DNA of 64,000 bases from JAHEJN01 sp963787285 (GTDB lineage Bacteria; Actinomycetota; Acidimicrobiia; Acidimicrobiales; JAHEJN01), in assembly GCA_963787285.1 (NCBI GenBank), contig CAWBCM010000006.1, positions 1-64,000 on the forward strand. The letters are read 5' to 3'. Positions 30,101 to 37,711 of the stretch are shown here, piece after piece. The notes under the pieces were generated by a model, which did not search any database, was not told the DNA's origin, and was given only the letters and a program-made list of their open reading frames with translations. Every line of letters begins with the position of its first letter. Position 1 is the stretch's first letter. Both the position numbers and the translations under genes were made by a program.

Positions 30101-31427
30101 CACCGGAGATCCCTCCGACGACCTGTTTCCCGAGAAGGTGGCCGCCGAGGTACTACGCGGCCACCTCGACCTGCACAGTCCCGCCACCGCCACCGAGCTC
30201 GGGGCCATCACCGGTCTCGCCGGTGCGAACCTGGCCGTCGGCCTGGCCCAGCTCGAGGCCGAGGGATTCGCGATCCAGGGGCAGTTCCGGGGCGGTGACA
30301 GTGACGACGTCGAATGGTGTTCCCGGCGCCTGCTCGCCCGCATGCATGCGTACTCGCGTCGACGCCGTCGCGATTCCGTCGAGGCGGCCACGGCCCAGGA
30401 TTTCGTCCGCTTCCTCCTGCGCTGGCACCACGTGGCGCCTGGTTCGCAGCTCGCGGGACCCCAAGGGCTGGCGAGGGCGGTGGAGAAGCTCCAGGGCTGG
30501 CATGCGCCGACCGCAGCGTGGGAGAACGATCTGCTCGCCCGTCGGGTCAGCGGCTACCAGCCGGCGTGGCTCGATCGCCTCTGTCACGACGGTCAGGTCA
30601 CCTGGGGACGCCTTGCTCCGCCATCGAGGCCCGATGCCGGTGTCGCCCCCGCCGCCGCGTCGAAGGCGACACCGGTGAGTGTGGTCTTCCGGGCCGACGT
30701 CCCGTGGTTGCTCGAGGCTGCTCGCGGGTCGGCGGTGGCCGCCTGCCCCGAGGTCGGCGCGTTGTTCGAGGTGGTCGAGTCGCTTCGGAGTGGGGGAGCC
30801 CGGTTCGTCGCCGAGCTCGCGACCGACACCGCTCGCCTGCCCTCCGACATCGAACGGGCGTTGTGGGCCGGCGTGGCCGCCGGCGCGATCACCGCCGACG
30901 GGTTCGCTCCGATTCGTGCTCTCGGTGAGGGTCGCCGGCGCGCCACCGAGGTGAACCGCAACCTGTCTCGCCTCCGTCGAGGAGGAGTGGTGGCCCGCAC
31001 CACCTCCGGTGCCGGGCGCTGGAGTCTCCTACCGCCGGTGGAACCGACCGACGATCGCGACGCCTTCGTCGAGGCGGTGGCCGAGCAGCTCCTGCTGCGG
31101 TGGGGGGTCGTGTTCTACGACCTCGTCGCCCACGAGGGCCTCGCCGTGCCCTGGCGCGATCTCCAGTGGGCCCTCCGGCGGTTCGAAGACCGCGGGTTGG
31201 TCAAGGGTGGGCGCTTCGTGGCCGGCTTCAGCGGCGAGCAGTTCGCCCTGCCCGAGGCCGCCGACGGCCTCGGGGCCACCCGCAAGCGGCCCAAGACCGG
31301 CGAACGGGTCACCGTCAGCGCCTGTGACCCCTGCAATCTCACCGGGGTCCTGCTGCCGGGCGAGCGCACGCCGGCCATCCGCACCAACTGCGTCACCTTC
31401 GTCGACGGGGTCGCCGCGACCGGCTGA
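27174..31427 (+). CDS. lhr: ATP-dependent helicase Lhr (large helicase-related)
   Basis: A 1417-residue superfamily 2 helicase, the long form found in actinobacteria and implicated in DNA repair. Walker A IAAPTGSGKTLAGFL (about 67-81), VVYVSPLKALAVDIAENL, VIVDEIHALARDKRG (DEIH), LGLSATQ-like IGLSATQKPIEVVARLL, VFVNARRLAERLAHELGE and QRVGRSNHT are in order. They are followed by the long Lhr C-terminal domains. TAGTGT at 27133-27138 is a likely -10 box, which makes the GTG at 27135 impossible as a start. ATG 27174, with GGAG upstream, is preferred. No frameshifts. Confidence 0.93.
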   Translation: MAIAEFAHPTLFEPLAGTGVTPVTDVVPGVAFHPAVARWFGGRFPQGPTPPQRNGWPSIAVAQHTLIAAPTGSGKTLAGFLMSINKLYMAHAQGQHVSRSAQVVYVSPLKALAVDIAENLERPLAEIAAIAADMGFSAPDLRVGVRTGDTTASQRASMIKRPPAFVVTTPESLYLLLTAAKSRATLRSVHTVIVDEIHALARDKRGSHLCLTLERLSHVTATEPVRIGLSATQKPIEVVARLLVGSRTRPDGVADCVVIDGGHQRGLDLAIELPGAELEAIASHAQMADVLDQIAAHVAEHQTTLVFVNARRLAERLAHELGERLGDDVVAAHHGSLSKDRRHLVERRLRAGELKALVATASLELGIDVGPVELVCQIGSPRSIATFLQRVGRSNHTRHGTPKGRLYPLTRDELVEATALLAAVHAGRLDALHPPAAPLDILVQQIVAETAADEWRTDDLFALVTRAAPYADLDRAVFDEVVDLAANGVQTGRGRRAAYVHHDTVNGELRGRKGARLAALTSGGAIPEIGDLRVLAEPDETLIGTVNEDWATESMAGDVFLLGTHAWQIRQVAGGVVRVVDAGDKHPTIPFWTGEAPARTVELSEEVSRVRSTVETFVVADDLAGATRWLAGAAGVSGEIAAFVVAYLAAGRAILQVMPTQTDLVMERFFDESGGMQFVIHSPYGARINRAMGYALRKKFCRSFNFELQAAASDDAVVISLGPHHSFPLDDVPRFLTAEGIPATLTQAILDQPLFQSRWRWNLNRSLLVLRWRGGKKNPPPIQRMQADDFMAALFPDAAACQENVTGPIEVPDHPIVRQTIHDSLTESLDVDGLVDLWQRVGRGEVRFHFRDTTEPSLLAHEILTAKPYAFLDDGEAVDRRTNAVPLRRGLPVRPAELGQLDPDAIEQVRNEITPHPSTPDELHDLVALLVLTRPRPEWNELFEQLRARGRVQVVGTTTATRWHTTEAAASVAVLVTGDPSDDLFPEKVAAEVLRGHLDLHSPATATELGAITGLAGANLAVGLAQLEAEGFAIQGQFRGGDSDDVEWCSRRLLARMHAYSRRRRRDSVEAATAQDFVRFLLRWHHVAPGSQLAGPQGLARAVEKLQGWHAPTAAWENDLLARRVSGYQPAWLDRLCHDGQVTWGRLAPPSRPDAGVAPAAASKATPVSVVFRADVPWLLEAARGSAVAACPEVGALFEVVESLRSGGARFVAELATDTARLPSDIERALWAGVAAGAITADGFAPIRALGEGRRRATEVNRNLSRLRRGGVVARTTSGAGRWSLLPPVEPTDDRDAFVEAVAEQLLLRWGVVFYDLVAHEGLAVPWRDLQWALRRFEDRGLVKGGRFVAGFSGEQFALPEAADGLGATRKRPKTGERVTVSACDPCNLTGVLLPGERTPAIRTNCVTFVDGVAATG

Positions 31428-31476
31428 GGACTTCCGACTCTGGCTCGCGTCACCGGCCACCGGTGACAATCAGCCC

Positions 31477-32334
31477 ATGCCCCGGATCGTTGCGGCCCAG
31501 TTGCTCGCGCCCGACACCAAGCGGTTTCGCATCGAGGCGCCGAAGATCGCTCGCCGTCATCGGGCGGGTCAGTTCGTCATCGTGCGACTCCGATCCGACG
31601 GCGAACGCATTCCTCTCACCATCGCGGCATCCGACACCGAAGAGGGGACGATCACCCTCGTGGTGCAAGCGGTCGGCAAGACGACCATGATCATGAACGA
31701 CCTGGATGTCGGCGACGAGATCCTCGACCTCGCCGGTCCACTGGGCACACCGTCGGAGGTGGCCGACTTCGGCACGGTCGTCATCGTCGGAGGGGGCGTC
31801 GGCACCGCGGTCGCCTTCCCTGTGGCGGCTGCCCTGCGCGAGGCGGGCAACCGGATCGTCGCGGTCATCGGAGCCCGCACCCGTTCCCAGCTCTTGTTCG
31901 AGCACGAGCTGGCCGCCCTCCCGGCGGAGGTACACGTCTGCACCGACGACGGCTCGTACGGGCGCCTCGGCCTGGTCACCGACACCCTTGCCGATCTGGT
32001 CGCCGTCGAGACCATCGACCGGGTGTTCGCCGCCGGACCCATTCCGATGATGAAGGCAGTGGCCGAGCTCACCCGGCCACGAGCAATACCCACCGTCGCC
32101 AGCCTCAATCCGATCATGATCGACGGCACGGGAATGTGCGGTGGTTGCCGGGTCTCGGTGGGCGGACACAACCGCTTCGCCTGTCTCGACGGGCCCGAGT
32201 TCGATGCCCACGACGTCGACTTCGATCTGTTGGCGTCGCGCAATCGGGCCTACCTCGACGGAGAGGCCGCCCGCCGCGAGGAACTGCACCCCTGTGCGGT
32301 CACGGTCGAGATCGGTGGCGAGGCATCGACATGA
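31477..32334 (+). CDS. NfnA-like FAD/NAD-binding [2Fe-2S] subunit
   Basis: A 285-residue ferredoxin-reductase-fold subunit. The FAD motif RIPLTIA is near residue 47 and the NAD-binding site is VIVGGGVGTAVAFPVAAAL. The cluster motif DGTGMCGGCRVSV, followed by FACLDGPEFDAHDVDFDLL, matches the [2Fe-2S] site of NfnA/SudB-type proteins (dihydroorotate dehydrogenase electron-transfer-like). ATG 31477. The stop overlaps the start of the next gene (ATGA), so the two subunits are translationally coupled. Family members bifurcate or transfer electrons between NAD(H), NADP(H) and ferredoxin. Confidence 0.85.
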   Translation: MPRIVAAQLLAPDTKRFRIEAPKIARRHRAGQFVIVRLRSDGERIPLTIAASDTEEGTITLVVQAVGKTTMIMNDLDVGDEILDLAGPLGTPSEVADFGTVVIVGGGVGTAVAFPVAAALREAGNRIVAVIGARTRSQLLFEHELAALPAEVHVCTDDGSYGRLGLVTDTLADLVAVETIDRVFAAGPIPMMKAVAELTRPRAIPTVASLNPIMIDGTGMCGGCRVSVGGHNRFACLDGPEFDAHDVDFDLLASRNRAYLDGEAARREELHPCAVTVEIGGEAST

Positions 32335-33755
32335 CCGAGCTGAGCCGGCGCGATCGGATGAAACGGGAACCCGAGATCATGCCCGAACGGCCGGCCGCAG
32401 AGCGGCGGGACGACTTCGACGAGGTGAACGTCGGCTACTCGTTCGACCAGGCCGTGGCGGAGGCCGAGCGGTGCCTGTTGTGCGCGCGGCCGACCTGCGT
32501 GCAGGGCTGCCCCGTGGGGGTCGACATCGCCGCGTTCGTCCACCGCGTGAGCAACGCCGACCTGGCCGGCGCAGCGGAGGTGATCGCCGCCGACAACTCC
32601 CTTCCCGCCGTGTGCGGCCGGGTCTGCCCGCAGGAAACCCAGTGCGAGGGTGCCTGTGTGCTGGCCAAGAAGGGCAAGGCGATCCACATCGGCCACCTCG
32701 AGCGGTTCGTCGCCGATGTCGCCCGGGACCAGGCATGGACGACCGCCTCGACCGCTGCCCGGAGCGGCAAGCGGGTGGCGGTGGTGGGTAGCGGCCCCGC
32801 CGGCATCGCCTGCGCCGGTGACCTCGCCGGCATGGGCCACGACGTCACCGTGTTCGAGGCGTTGCACGAGCTGGGTGGCGTTCTGGCCTACGGCATCCCG
32901 GAGTTCCGACTCCCCAAGGCGATTGTCGAGGCCGAGATCGATCGTCTGCGGCAGCGAGGCATCCGGTTCGAAACCAACGCCGTCATCGGCATGGTCGACA
33001 CCGTCGACGATCTTCTGGCCACCGAGGGGTTCGACGCGGTCTTCCTCGGCGTCGGAGCCGGTTTTCCCCGATTCCTCGACGTACCCGGCGAGAACCTGGT
33101 CGGTGTGTACTCGGCCAGTGAGTTCCTCACACGGGTGAACCTGATGCGCGCGTATGTGGCCGGCAGCGACACGCCGTTGATCGACGTCGTGGGGAAGTCG
33201 GTCGTCGTGTTCGGGGCGGGCAACACCGCCATGGACGCCGCCCGCACCGCGGTCAGGTTGGGCGCCGGCGCGGTGACCATCGCGTACCGCCGCACCCGTG
33301 AGGAGATGCCCGCTCGCGCCGAGGAGGTGGCCCACGCCGAGGCCGAAGGCGTGACCCTCCAGACACTGGTGGCGCCGCGGGAGCTCCTCGGCGACGACAG
33401 CGGGCGTCTGGTGGGGCTGCGGTTGCAGAAGATGCGGCTGGGCGAGGCGGGCGACGACGGCCGCCGCCGGCCCGAGCCGATTGCCGGCCAGGTCGGCGAG
33501 ATGGCCGTCGATGTGGCGATCATCGCCATCGGCAACGGCCCGAACCCGCTGTTGTTGCGGGCGACACCCGATCTCGACCGTTCCGACAGGGGCACGATCG
33601 TCGTCGACGAAGACACCGGCGCAACGTCGAAGCCCGGGGTGTACGCCGGTGGCGACATCGTCACCGGCGGTGCCACCGTCATCCTCGCCATGGGCGCCGG
33701 CCGTCGAGCCGCCCGGGCGATCGACCATTACCTCCGGGCCGACCCCGCGTCCTGA
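32331..33755 (+). CDS. NfnB-like glutamate-synthase-type NADPH oxidoreductase
   Basis: A 474-residue partner of the preceding gene, with the GltD/NfnB fold. N-terminal [4Fe-4S] cysteines lie in CLLCARPTCVQGCPVGVDI and VCGRVCPQETQCEGACV. The FAD GxGxxG is VAVVGSGPAGIACAGDLA and the NADPH site is VVVFGAGNTAMDAARTAVRLGA; the end is the TGGATVILAMGAGRRAARAI motif. With the NfnA-like subunit it makes a probable NADH-dependent ferredoxin:NADP oxidoreductase. No glutamate-synthase large subunit is nearby, so GltD in a GOGAT complex is less likely. The 3' end overlaps the convergent methyltransferase by 28 bp. Confidence 0.87.
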   Translation: MTELSRRDRMKREPEIMPERPAAERRDDFDEVNVGYSFDQAVAEAERCLLCARPTCVQGCPVGVDIAAFVHRVSNADLAGAAEVIAADNSLPAVCGRVCPQETQCEGACVLAKKGKAIHIGHLERFVADVARDQAWTTASTAARSGKRVAVVGSGPAGIACAGDLAGMGHDVTVFEALHELGGVLAYGIPEFRLPKAIVEAEIDRLRQRGIRFETNAVIGMVDTVDDLLATEGFDAVFLGVGAGFPRFLDVPGENLVGVYSASEFLTRVNLMRAYVAGSDTPLIDVVGKSVVVFGAGNTAMDAARTAVRLGAGAVTIAYRRTREEMPARAEEVAHAEAEGVTLQTLVAPRELLGDDSGRLVGLRLQKMRLGEAGDDGRRRPEPIAGQVGEMAVDVAIIAIGNGPNPLLLRATPDLDRSDRGTIVVDEDTGATSKPGVYAGGDIVTGGATVILAMGAGRRAARAIDHYLRADPAS

Positions 33756-34327
33756 TCCACGGCGTCGTCGGATCGACGGCCCACGAAACGCGCCTCGTGC
33801 ACCCCGTGCTCGCTCCATTGCTCGTCGTAGGCGACCACCTCGAGATCGGCCAGGAGCCGGCCGAGCTCACCGCGTTCGAGCAGGAACCGTCGACTCGGCC
33901 GGGGGTTTCGTTCGAGGTTGGTCACCGTCGCGATGCCGACGACGGCCACGCCGCCCGGCACCAGGTGTCGGGCCAGCGAGGCGAGCAGCGGCCGATCGAG
34001 ATAGTGGAAGCACGTGATGACCTGCCACGGCCCCGGCGGGAAGGGCTCGGTGCGGAAGTCGAGCGCCAGTGTGGCGATCGGGAGCTCGGCCGCCTGCGCC
34101 AGCCGGTTCGCCTTCGCGAGGGCCACAGAGGAGATGTCGGCCAGGACGACGTCGAGCCCATGGTGGGCCAATACCCGGGCACCGGCACCCAACCCGCCCG
34201 CTATCTCCAGCGCCCGCCCTGACGTCGGCAGGTGGGGGAGCGCGTCGACCAGTGCACCGGGTACACGGTCGACCGTCCCTTCGCCGGTGTACCGGTCGTC
34301 CCACTTCGTTCGCTCGTCCACGACCAC
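33728..34327 (-). CDS. Class I SAM-dependent methyltransferase
   Basis: About 199 residues, resembling tellurite-resistance/thiopurine-like small methyltransferases. DERTKWDDRYTGEG near the start, ALEIAGGLGAGARVLAHHGLDVVLADIS (motifs I-II) and VITCFHYLDRPLLASLARHLVPGGVAVVG are the diagnostic segments. Motif I has AGGLGAGA instead of GxGxG. The start is uncertain: GTG 34327 or GTG 34321 fit, and the open frame extends to 34372 into the divergent Nudix promoter. Substrate unknown. Confidence 0.75.
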   Translation of the reverse strand: MVVDERTKWDDRYTGEGTVDRVPGALVDALPHLPTSGRALEIAGGLGAGARVLAHHGLDVVLADISSVALAKANRLAQAAELPIATLALDFRTEPFPPGPWQVITCFHYLDRPLLASLARHLVPGGVAVVGIATVTNLERNPRPSRRFLLERGELGRLLADLEVVAYDEQWSEHGVHEARFVGRRSDDAVDQDAGSARR

Positions 34328-34342
34328 AGTGTGGCCGCGACC

Positions 34343-34348
34343 TAGCCT
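34343..34348 (+). promoter_or_regulatory. -10 box (TAGCCT) of the leaderless Nudix gene
   Basis: TAGCCT ends 7 nt before ATG 34356, with no ribosome-binding site in between, giving a leaderless transcript. Confidence 0.5.
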
Positions 34349-34355
34349 CGGCCCC

Positions 34356-34883
34356 ATGTCGTACACACCCATCGTCGCGTCGCTGGCCTACGTGATCGAC
34401 CGCGACGTCGACGAGGTCCTGCTCATCCGTCGCGACGCACGGCCCGACGACGAGCACTACGGCAAGGTGAACGGGCTCGGCGGCAAGCTGGAAGCGGGGG
34501 AGAGCATTGCGGCCAACCTGCGACGCGAGCTGTTCGAGGAGGCCCGCATCGAGCTCACCAGCATGAGCCTGCGCGGCACCATCTCTTGGCCTGGCTTCGG
34601 CACCACCGGCGAGGACTGGCTGGGCTTCATCTTCCTCGTCGACGGCTTCGTCGGTACGCCACCCACGTCGAATTCCGAGGGCACCCTCGAATGGGTGCCG
34701 CGTCGGCGGCTGCTCGACGCCTGCGCCGACGACGACGCTGTCCGCTCCTCGGCCGACCTGCCCATGTGGGAGGGCGACCGATGGTTCCTTCCACTGGTGT
34801 TCGACGACGACCCGCGCCCGTTCCACGGCGTGATGCCCTACAACCAGGGGCATCCCACCGGGTGGACGGTGGAACGACTCTGA
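34356..34883 (+). CDS. Nudix hydrolase (8-oxo-dGTP diphosphatase-like)
   Basis: A 175-residue Nudix enzyme. The Nudix box reads GGKLEAGESIAANLRRELFEEARI, fitting G-x5-E-x7-REUxEE. DEVLLIRRDARPDDEHYGKVNG before it and FIFLVDGFVGTPPTSNSEGTLEWVP after it resemble MTH1-type/8-oxo-dGTP diphosphatases. The likely role is cleansing of oxidised nucleotides, but other nucleoside-diphosphate derivatives are possible. ATG 34356 is set by the -10 box 7 nt upstream. The C-terminal FHGVMPYNQGHPTGWTVERL is well formed. Confidence 0.85.
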   Translation: MSYTPIVASLAYVIDRDVDEVLLIRRDARPDDEHYGKVNGLGGKLEAGESIAANLRRELFEEARIELTSMSLRGTISWPGFGTTGEDWLGFIFLVDGFVGTPPTSNSEGTLEWVPRRRLLDACADDDAVRSSADLPMWEGDRWFLPLVFDDDPRPFHGVMPYNQGHPTGWTVERL

Positions 34884-34895
34884 GGCCTCGCCGGG

Positions 34896-35330
34896 TCAGT
34901 CGTCGTCGGAGTGGATCACGGTGACCGGCCGGGTCGTCTGCCGTGGCAGCTCGCGTGCGGTGGATCCGAAGAGCAACTTGCGCAGCCCGGCGTGACCACG
35001 ATCGCCGACGACGACGAGGTCGGCGTCGACTTCATCGGCGACGTGGGCCAGCCGTTCGCCCGGAGGGCCCTCGGCGAACACGGTGTCGTGGGGCACGCCG
35101 GCCAGGGTGAGGGGCATCACCCACTCACTCTCCAGCCGTTCGCGGGCCTGGATCGCGAGCTCGTGCATGTCGTAGGGCGGGTCGATCTCGCCCAGCTTGG
35201 CCAAGGGCTCGAAGACGTGCACCGCGGTGACGTGAGCACCGAGCTGCACGGCCAGGTCGGCGACCCATTCGAGCGCGGCACGCGAACCGGCCGAGCCGTC
35301 GATCCCGACCACGATTCGGTTGATCATCAT
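34896..35330 (-). CDS. Universal stress protein family
   Basis: A 144-residue UspA-fold protein. It starts RIVVGIDGSAGSRAALEWVADLA and ends VVVGDRGHAGLRKLLFGSTARELPRQTTRPVTVIH, matching the ATP-binding motif G-2x-G-9x-GS. The start overlaps the terC stop (ATGATGA), so it is translated as the last gene of the repeat-protein/terC/usp operon. It is of standard length, unlike the longer stress protein at 10.6 kb. Confidence 0.9.
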   Translation of the reverse strand: MMINRIVVGIDGSAGSRAALEWVADLAVQLGAHVTAVHVFEPLAKLGEIDPPYDMHELAIQARERLESEWVMPLTLAGVPHDTVFAEGPPGERLAHVADEVDADLVVVGDRGHAGLRKLLFGSTARELPRQTTRPVTVIHSDDD

Positions 35331-36307
35331 GTGGGCACTTCCTGAGGTTCGGTCGCACGCGTCCGCAGCACCGAGGCGACAATGGTGACAGTGAGCACGA
35401 CCGCGATGACACCGAGCGAGAGCACGGTGGGGATGTGGTACCACTCGGAGATCAGCATCTTCACGCCGACGAACAACAAGATGGCGCCGAGACCCACGTT
35501 CAGGTACACGAGGCGGTCCTTGGCCCCGGCCAGCAGGAAGTACAGCGCCCGCAGACCGAGAATGGCCATGATGTTCGAGCTCAACACCACGAACTGATCG
35601 CGGCTGATGGCCAGGATGGCGGGCACCGAATCGACGGCGAAGACCACGTCGGACGCCTCGATGAGCACGAGCACGACGAACAGGGGGGTGGCCAATCGCA
35701 CGCCGTCGGCGACGGTGAACATCTTCTGACCGTCGTACTCGCTGCTCACCGGCATGATGCGGCGCACGAGCTTGAGGGCGGGGTTGTTCTCGGGATGGAT
35801 CTCGTGATCGCCGCCGAAGGCCACCTTGACCGCCGTGTACACGAGGATGGCGCCGAAGAGGTAGAGCACCCAGGAGAACGTCTCGATCAGGGCCACACCG
35901 GCGAAGACGAACACGGCGCGCAGCGCGATCGCACCGAAGATGCCCCAGAAGAGCACTCGGTGCTGGTACTTGAGCGGGATGGCGAAGTAATTGAAGATCA
36001 CGGCCCACACGAACACGTTGTCGACCGACAACGACTTCTCGATGATGAACCCCGCCAGGTACTGGTTGGCGGCGGTGCCGCCCAGCACCGCCCAGACCAC
36101 CAGCGAGAACGCCACGCCGATGCTGATCCACACGGCGCTGGTGATGCCCGCTTCCCGCAGCGAGATCTCGTGGGCGTTGCGGTTCAGCACGAACAGATCG
36201 ACGAGCAACATCGCGACCACACCGGCGAGGAAGGCCGCCCACAACCACATGGGAGCGTCGAACGATTGGAGCTCGTCGGAGGCTTCGCTGGCGAGGACGA
36301 GGGGCAC
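35327..36307 (-). CDS. TerC family integral membrane protein
   Basis: About 326 residues with seven to nine membrane helices. IIEKSLSVDNVFVWAVIFNYF and LIEASDVVFAVDSVPAILAISRD carry the conserved acidic residues of TerC/Alx proteins, which export Mn2+ or support metal and tellurium resistance and protein secretion. GTG 36307 is given as the start; ATG 36250 (MWLWAAFLAGVV) is equally possible and would drop a short N-terminus. It lies between the nonapeptide-repeat gene (gap 31 bp or more) and the stress-protein gene (overlap 4 bp), all on the minus strand. Confidence 0.9.
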   Translation of the reverse strand: MPLVLASEASDELQSFDAPMWLWAAFLAGVVAMLLVDLFVLNRNAHEISLREAGITSAVWISIGVAFSLVVWAVLGGTAANQYLAGFIIEKSLSVDNVFVWAVIFNYFAIPLKYQHRVLFWGIFGAIALRAVFVFAGVALIETFSWVLYLFGAILVYTAVKVAFGGDHEIHPENNPALKLVRRIMPVSSEYDGQKMFTVADGVRLATPLFVVLVLIEASDVVFAVDSVPAILAISRDQFVVLSSNIMAILGLRALYFLLAGAKDRLVYLNVGLGAILLFVGVKMLISEWYHIPTVLSLGVIAVVLTVTIVASVLRTRATEPQEVPT

Positions 36308-36338
36308 CGCGAGAAGGATAGTGGCAGGTGGCGGCCGG

Positions 36339-36662
36339 TCAGTGCCGCATGGAGAGCGTTGCTCCCGCCATGGCCACCACGGCGGCAACCGCCAGGTGGC
36401 GGCGCTGCATCGGGCGACCGTCGATGGCGAGAAATGCGCCCTGGCTCCGGATCGACAGGATCGAACCGGCCGAGCGGTAGGAGAGGATCGAGCCGGCCGA
36501 CGCAACCGAGATGAGGCAACCGGCAGACCCGAGCGACAACATCGACCCGACCGATCCGATCGACAGCATCGATCCGGCCGATGCAACCGAACGAACCGAG
36601 CCCACCGAGAGGAGCGAGTCGACGGAGTAGCTCGACGCCCACGAGTTCAGCGATCGGGTCAT
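36339..36662 (-). CDS. Small nonapeptide-repeat protein, novel
   Basis: A 107-residue protein I cannot assign to a family. After MTRSLNSWASSYSVDSLLSV come about six units of nine residues: GSVRSVASA, GSMLSIGSV, GSMLSLGSA, GCLISVASA, GSILSYRSA, GSILSIRSQ. This regular Gly-Ser and hydrophobic alternation suggests a small parallel beta-solenoid. A basic segment (DGRPMQRRH) and a hydrophobic helix (LAVAAVVAMAGATLS) end the protein, so it may be membrane-anchored by its C-terminus. The gene is supported by a -10 box (TACCGT) 6 nt upstream of ATG 36662 and by its place directly before terC on the same strand. Coding by the repeat itself cannot be excluded as chance. Confidence 0.6.
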   Translation of the reverse strand: MTRSLNSWASSYSVDSLLSVGSVRSVASAGSMLSIGSVGSMLSLGSAGCLISVASAGSILSYRSAGSILSIRSQGAFLAIDGRPMQRRHLAVAAVVAMAGATLSMRH

Positions 36663-36668
36663 GGAGAA

Positions 36669-36674
36669 ACGGTA
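36669..36674 (-). promoter_or_regulatory. -10 box (TACCGT) before the repeat-protein gene
   Basis: On the minus strand TACCGT lies 6 nt upstream of ATG 36662. It is back-to-back with the plus-strand -10 box at 36690, making a compact divergent promoter of only 39 bp between the two start codons. Confidence 0.45.
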
Positions 36675-36689
36675 GTCGGTCGTGCGCAG

Positions 36690-36695
36690 TAGGGT
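36690..36695 (+). promoter_or_regulatory. -10 box (TAGGGT) of the leaderless NYN gene
   Basis: TAGGGT lies 6 nt before ATG 36702, without a ribosome-binding site. Confidence 0.55.
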
Positions 36696-36701
36696 CGCCG
36701 C

Positions 36702-37700
36702 ATGTCCGATCGTGAACCCCGCCTCGCCGTCTTCCTCGACTACGAGAACCTGGCCATCGGTGCCCGAGAGAATCTCCGCCGCCCGTTCGACTTCGGCCAT
36801 GTGGCCGATGCAATGGCCGAGCGGGGTCGAGTGGTGGCCCGCTTCGCCTACGCCGACTGGTCGTACTTCGAGGAAGATCGTCGTCGTCTCACCCGCCACA
36901 ATGTCGAGCTCATCGAGCTACCGCAGAAGATGGGCGCGTCACGCAAGAACGCGGCCGACATAAAGATGGCCGTCGATGCGATCGAGATGGCCTTCGAGCG
37001 TGAGTTCGTCACGACCTTCGTGATCTGCACCGGCGACAGCGACTTCACTCCGCTCGTGCAGAAGCTGCGCGCCCTCGACAAGCAGGTGATCGGCGTCGGC
37101 GTTCGGGGTTCGACATCGGCGCTGTTGCCTCCGGCATGCGACGAGTTCCTGTTCTACGACCGTCTGGTGGGCGACATCGAACCCGACGAGAAGCCCAGTC
37201 GACCCGTCGTCGAGACCGCCGACGACGTGCCGGTGGAACCCACCGATGCCGATCCGGTCATCGTCATACAGACACTGGCCGGATTGTTGCGCAGTTCCGA
37301 CGGGCCGGTGCGAGCGTCGTCGCTCAAGCGCGCCATCCTCCGCAAGGACCCCACCTTCAGCGAGGTCGACTACGGCACGCGCGGATTCGGTGAGCTGCTG
37401 CGTCGACTCGAAACCGACGGTCTCGTCGAGCTCGAGGGCCGTGGCGATCCGGAGGTGAGCCTGCCCTCGGGCGGTTCGGCTGCGGGTGCCTTCGCGCTGC
37501 TGGCCACCGTGGCCGGAGAGCGCAAGGGAGGGCTTCAGCTGTCGGGCGCCAAAACCGCGATGCGCAAGCACGATCCCGACTTCTCCGAGCGTCGACTCGG
37601 GTACGGGAGCTTCCTGCAATTCTGTCGGGATGCGGCGGCCAACGGTGCCGTGAGCCTCGAGGCCGATGGGGAGGGGTATCTCCTCCGCCCGGCCACCTGA
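36702..37700 (+). CDS. NYN-domain RNase-like protein with two LOTUS/OST-HTH domains
   Basis: 332 residues. The N-terminal NYN (PIN-like) nuclease domain, about 1-150, has acidic residues in AVFLDYENLAIG (Asp13), KNAADIKMAVDAIE and CTGDSDFTPLV, the expected metal-binding set. It is followed by two OST-HTH/LOTUS domains of about 65 residues each: TLAGLLRSSDGPVRASSLKRAI with GTRGFGELLRRLETDGLVEL, and LSGAKTAMRKHDPDFSERRL with YGSFLQFCRDAAANGAVSLE. LOTUS domains bind RNA, including G-quadruplex RNA, in characterised proteins. The whole probably is an RNA-targeted endonuclease. It diverges from the repeat-protein/terC operon and is followed by a GNAT gene after 11 bp. Confidence 0.88.
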   Translation: MSDREPRLAVFLDYENLAIGARENLRRPFDFGHVADAMAERGRVVARFAYADWSYFEEDRRRLTRHNVELIELPQKMGASRKNAADIKMAVDAIEMAFEREFVTTFVICTGDSDFTPLVQKLRALDKQVIGVGVRGSTSALLPPACDEFLFYDRLVGDIEPDEKPSRPVVETADDVPVEPTDADPVIVIQTLAGLLRSSDGPVRASSLKRAILRKDPTFSEVDYGTRGFGELLRRLETDGLVELEGRGDPEVSLPSGGSAAGAFALLATVAGERKGGLQLSGAKTAMRKHDPDFSERRLGYGSFLQFCRDAAANGAVSLEADGEGYLLRPAT

Positions 37701-37711
37701 CCCGGCGATCG

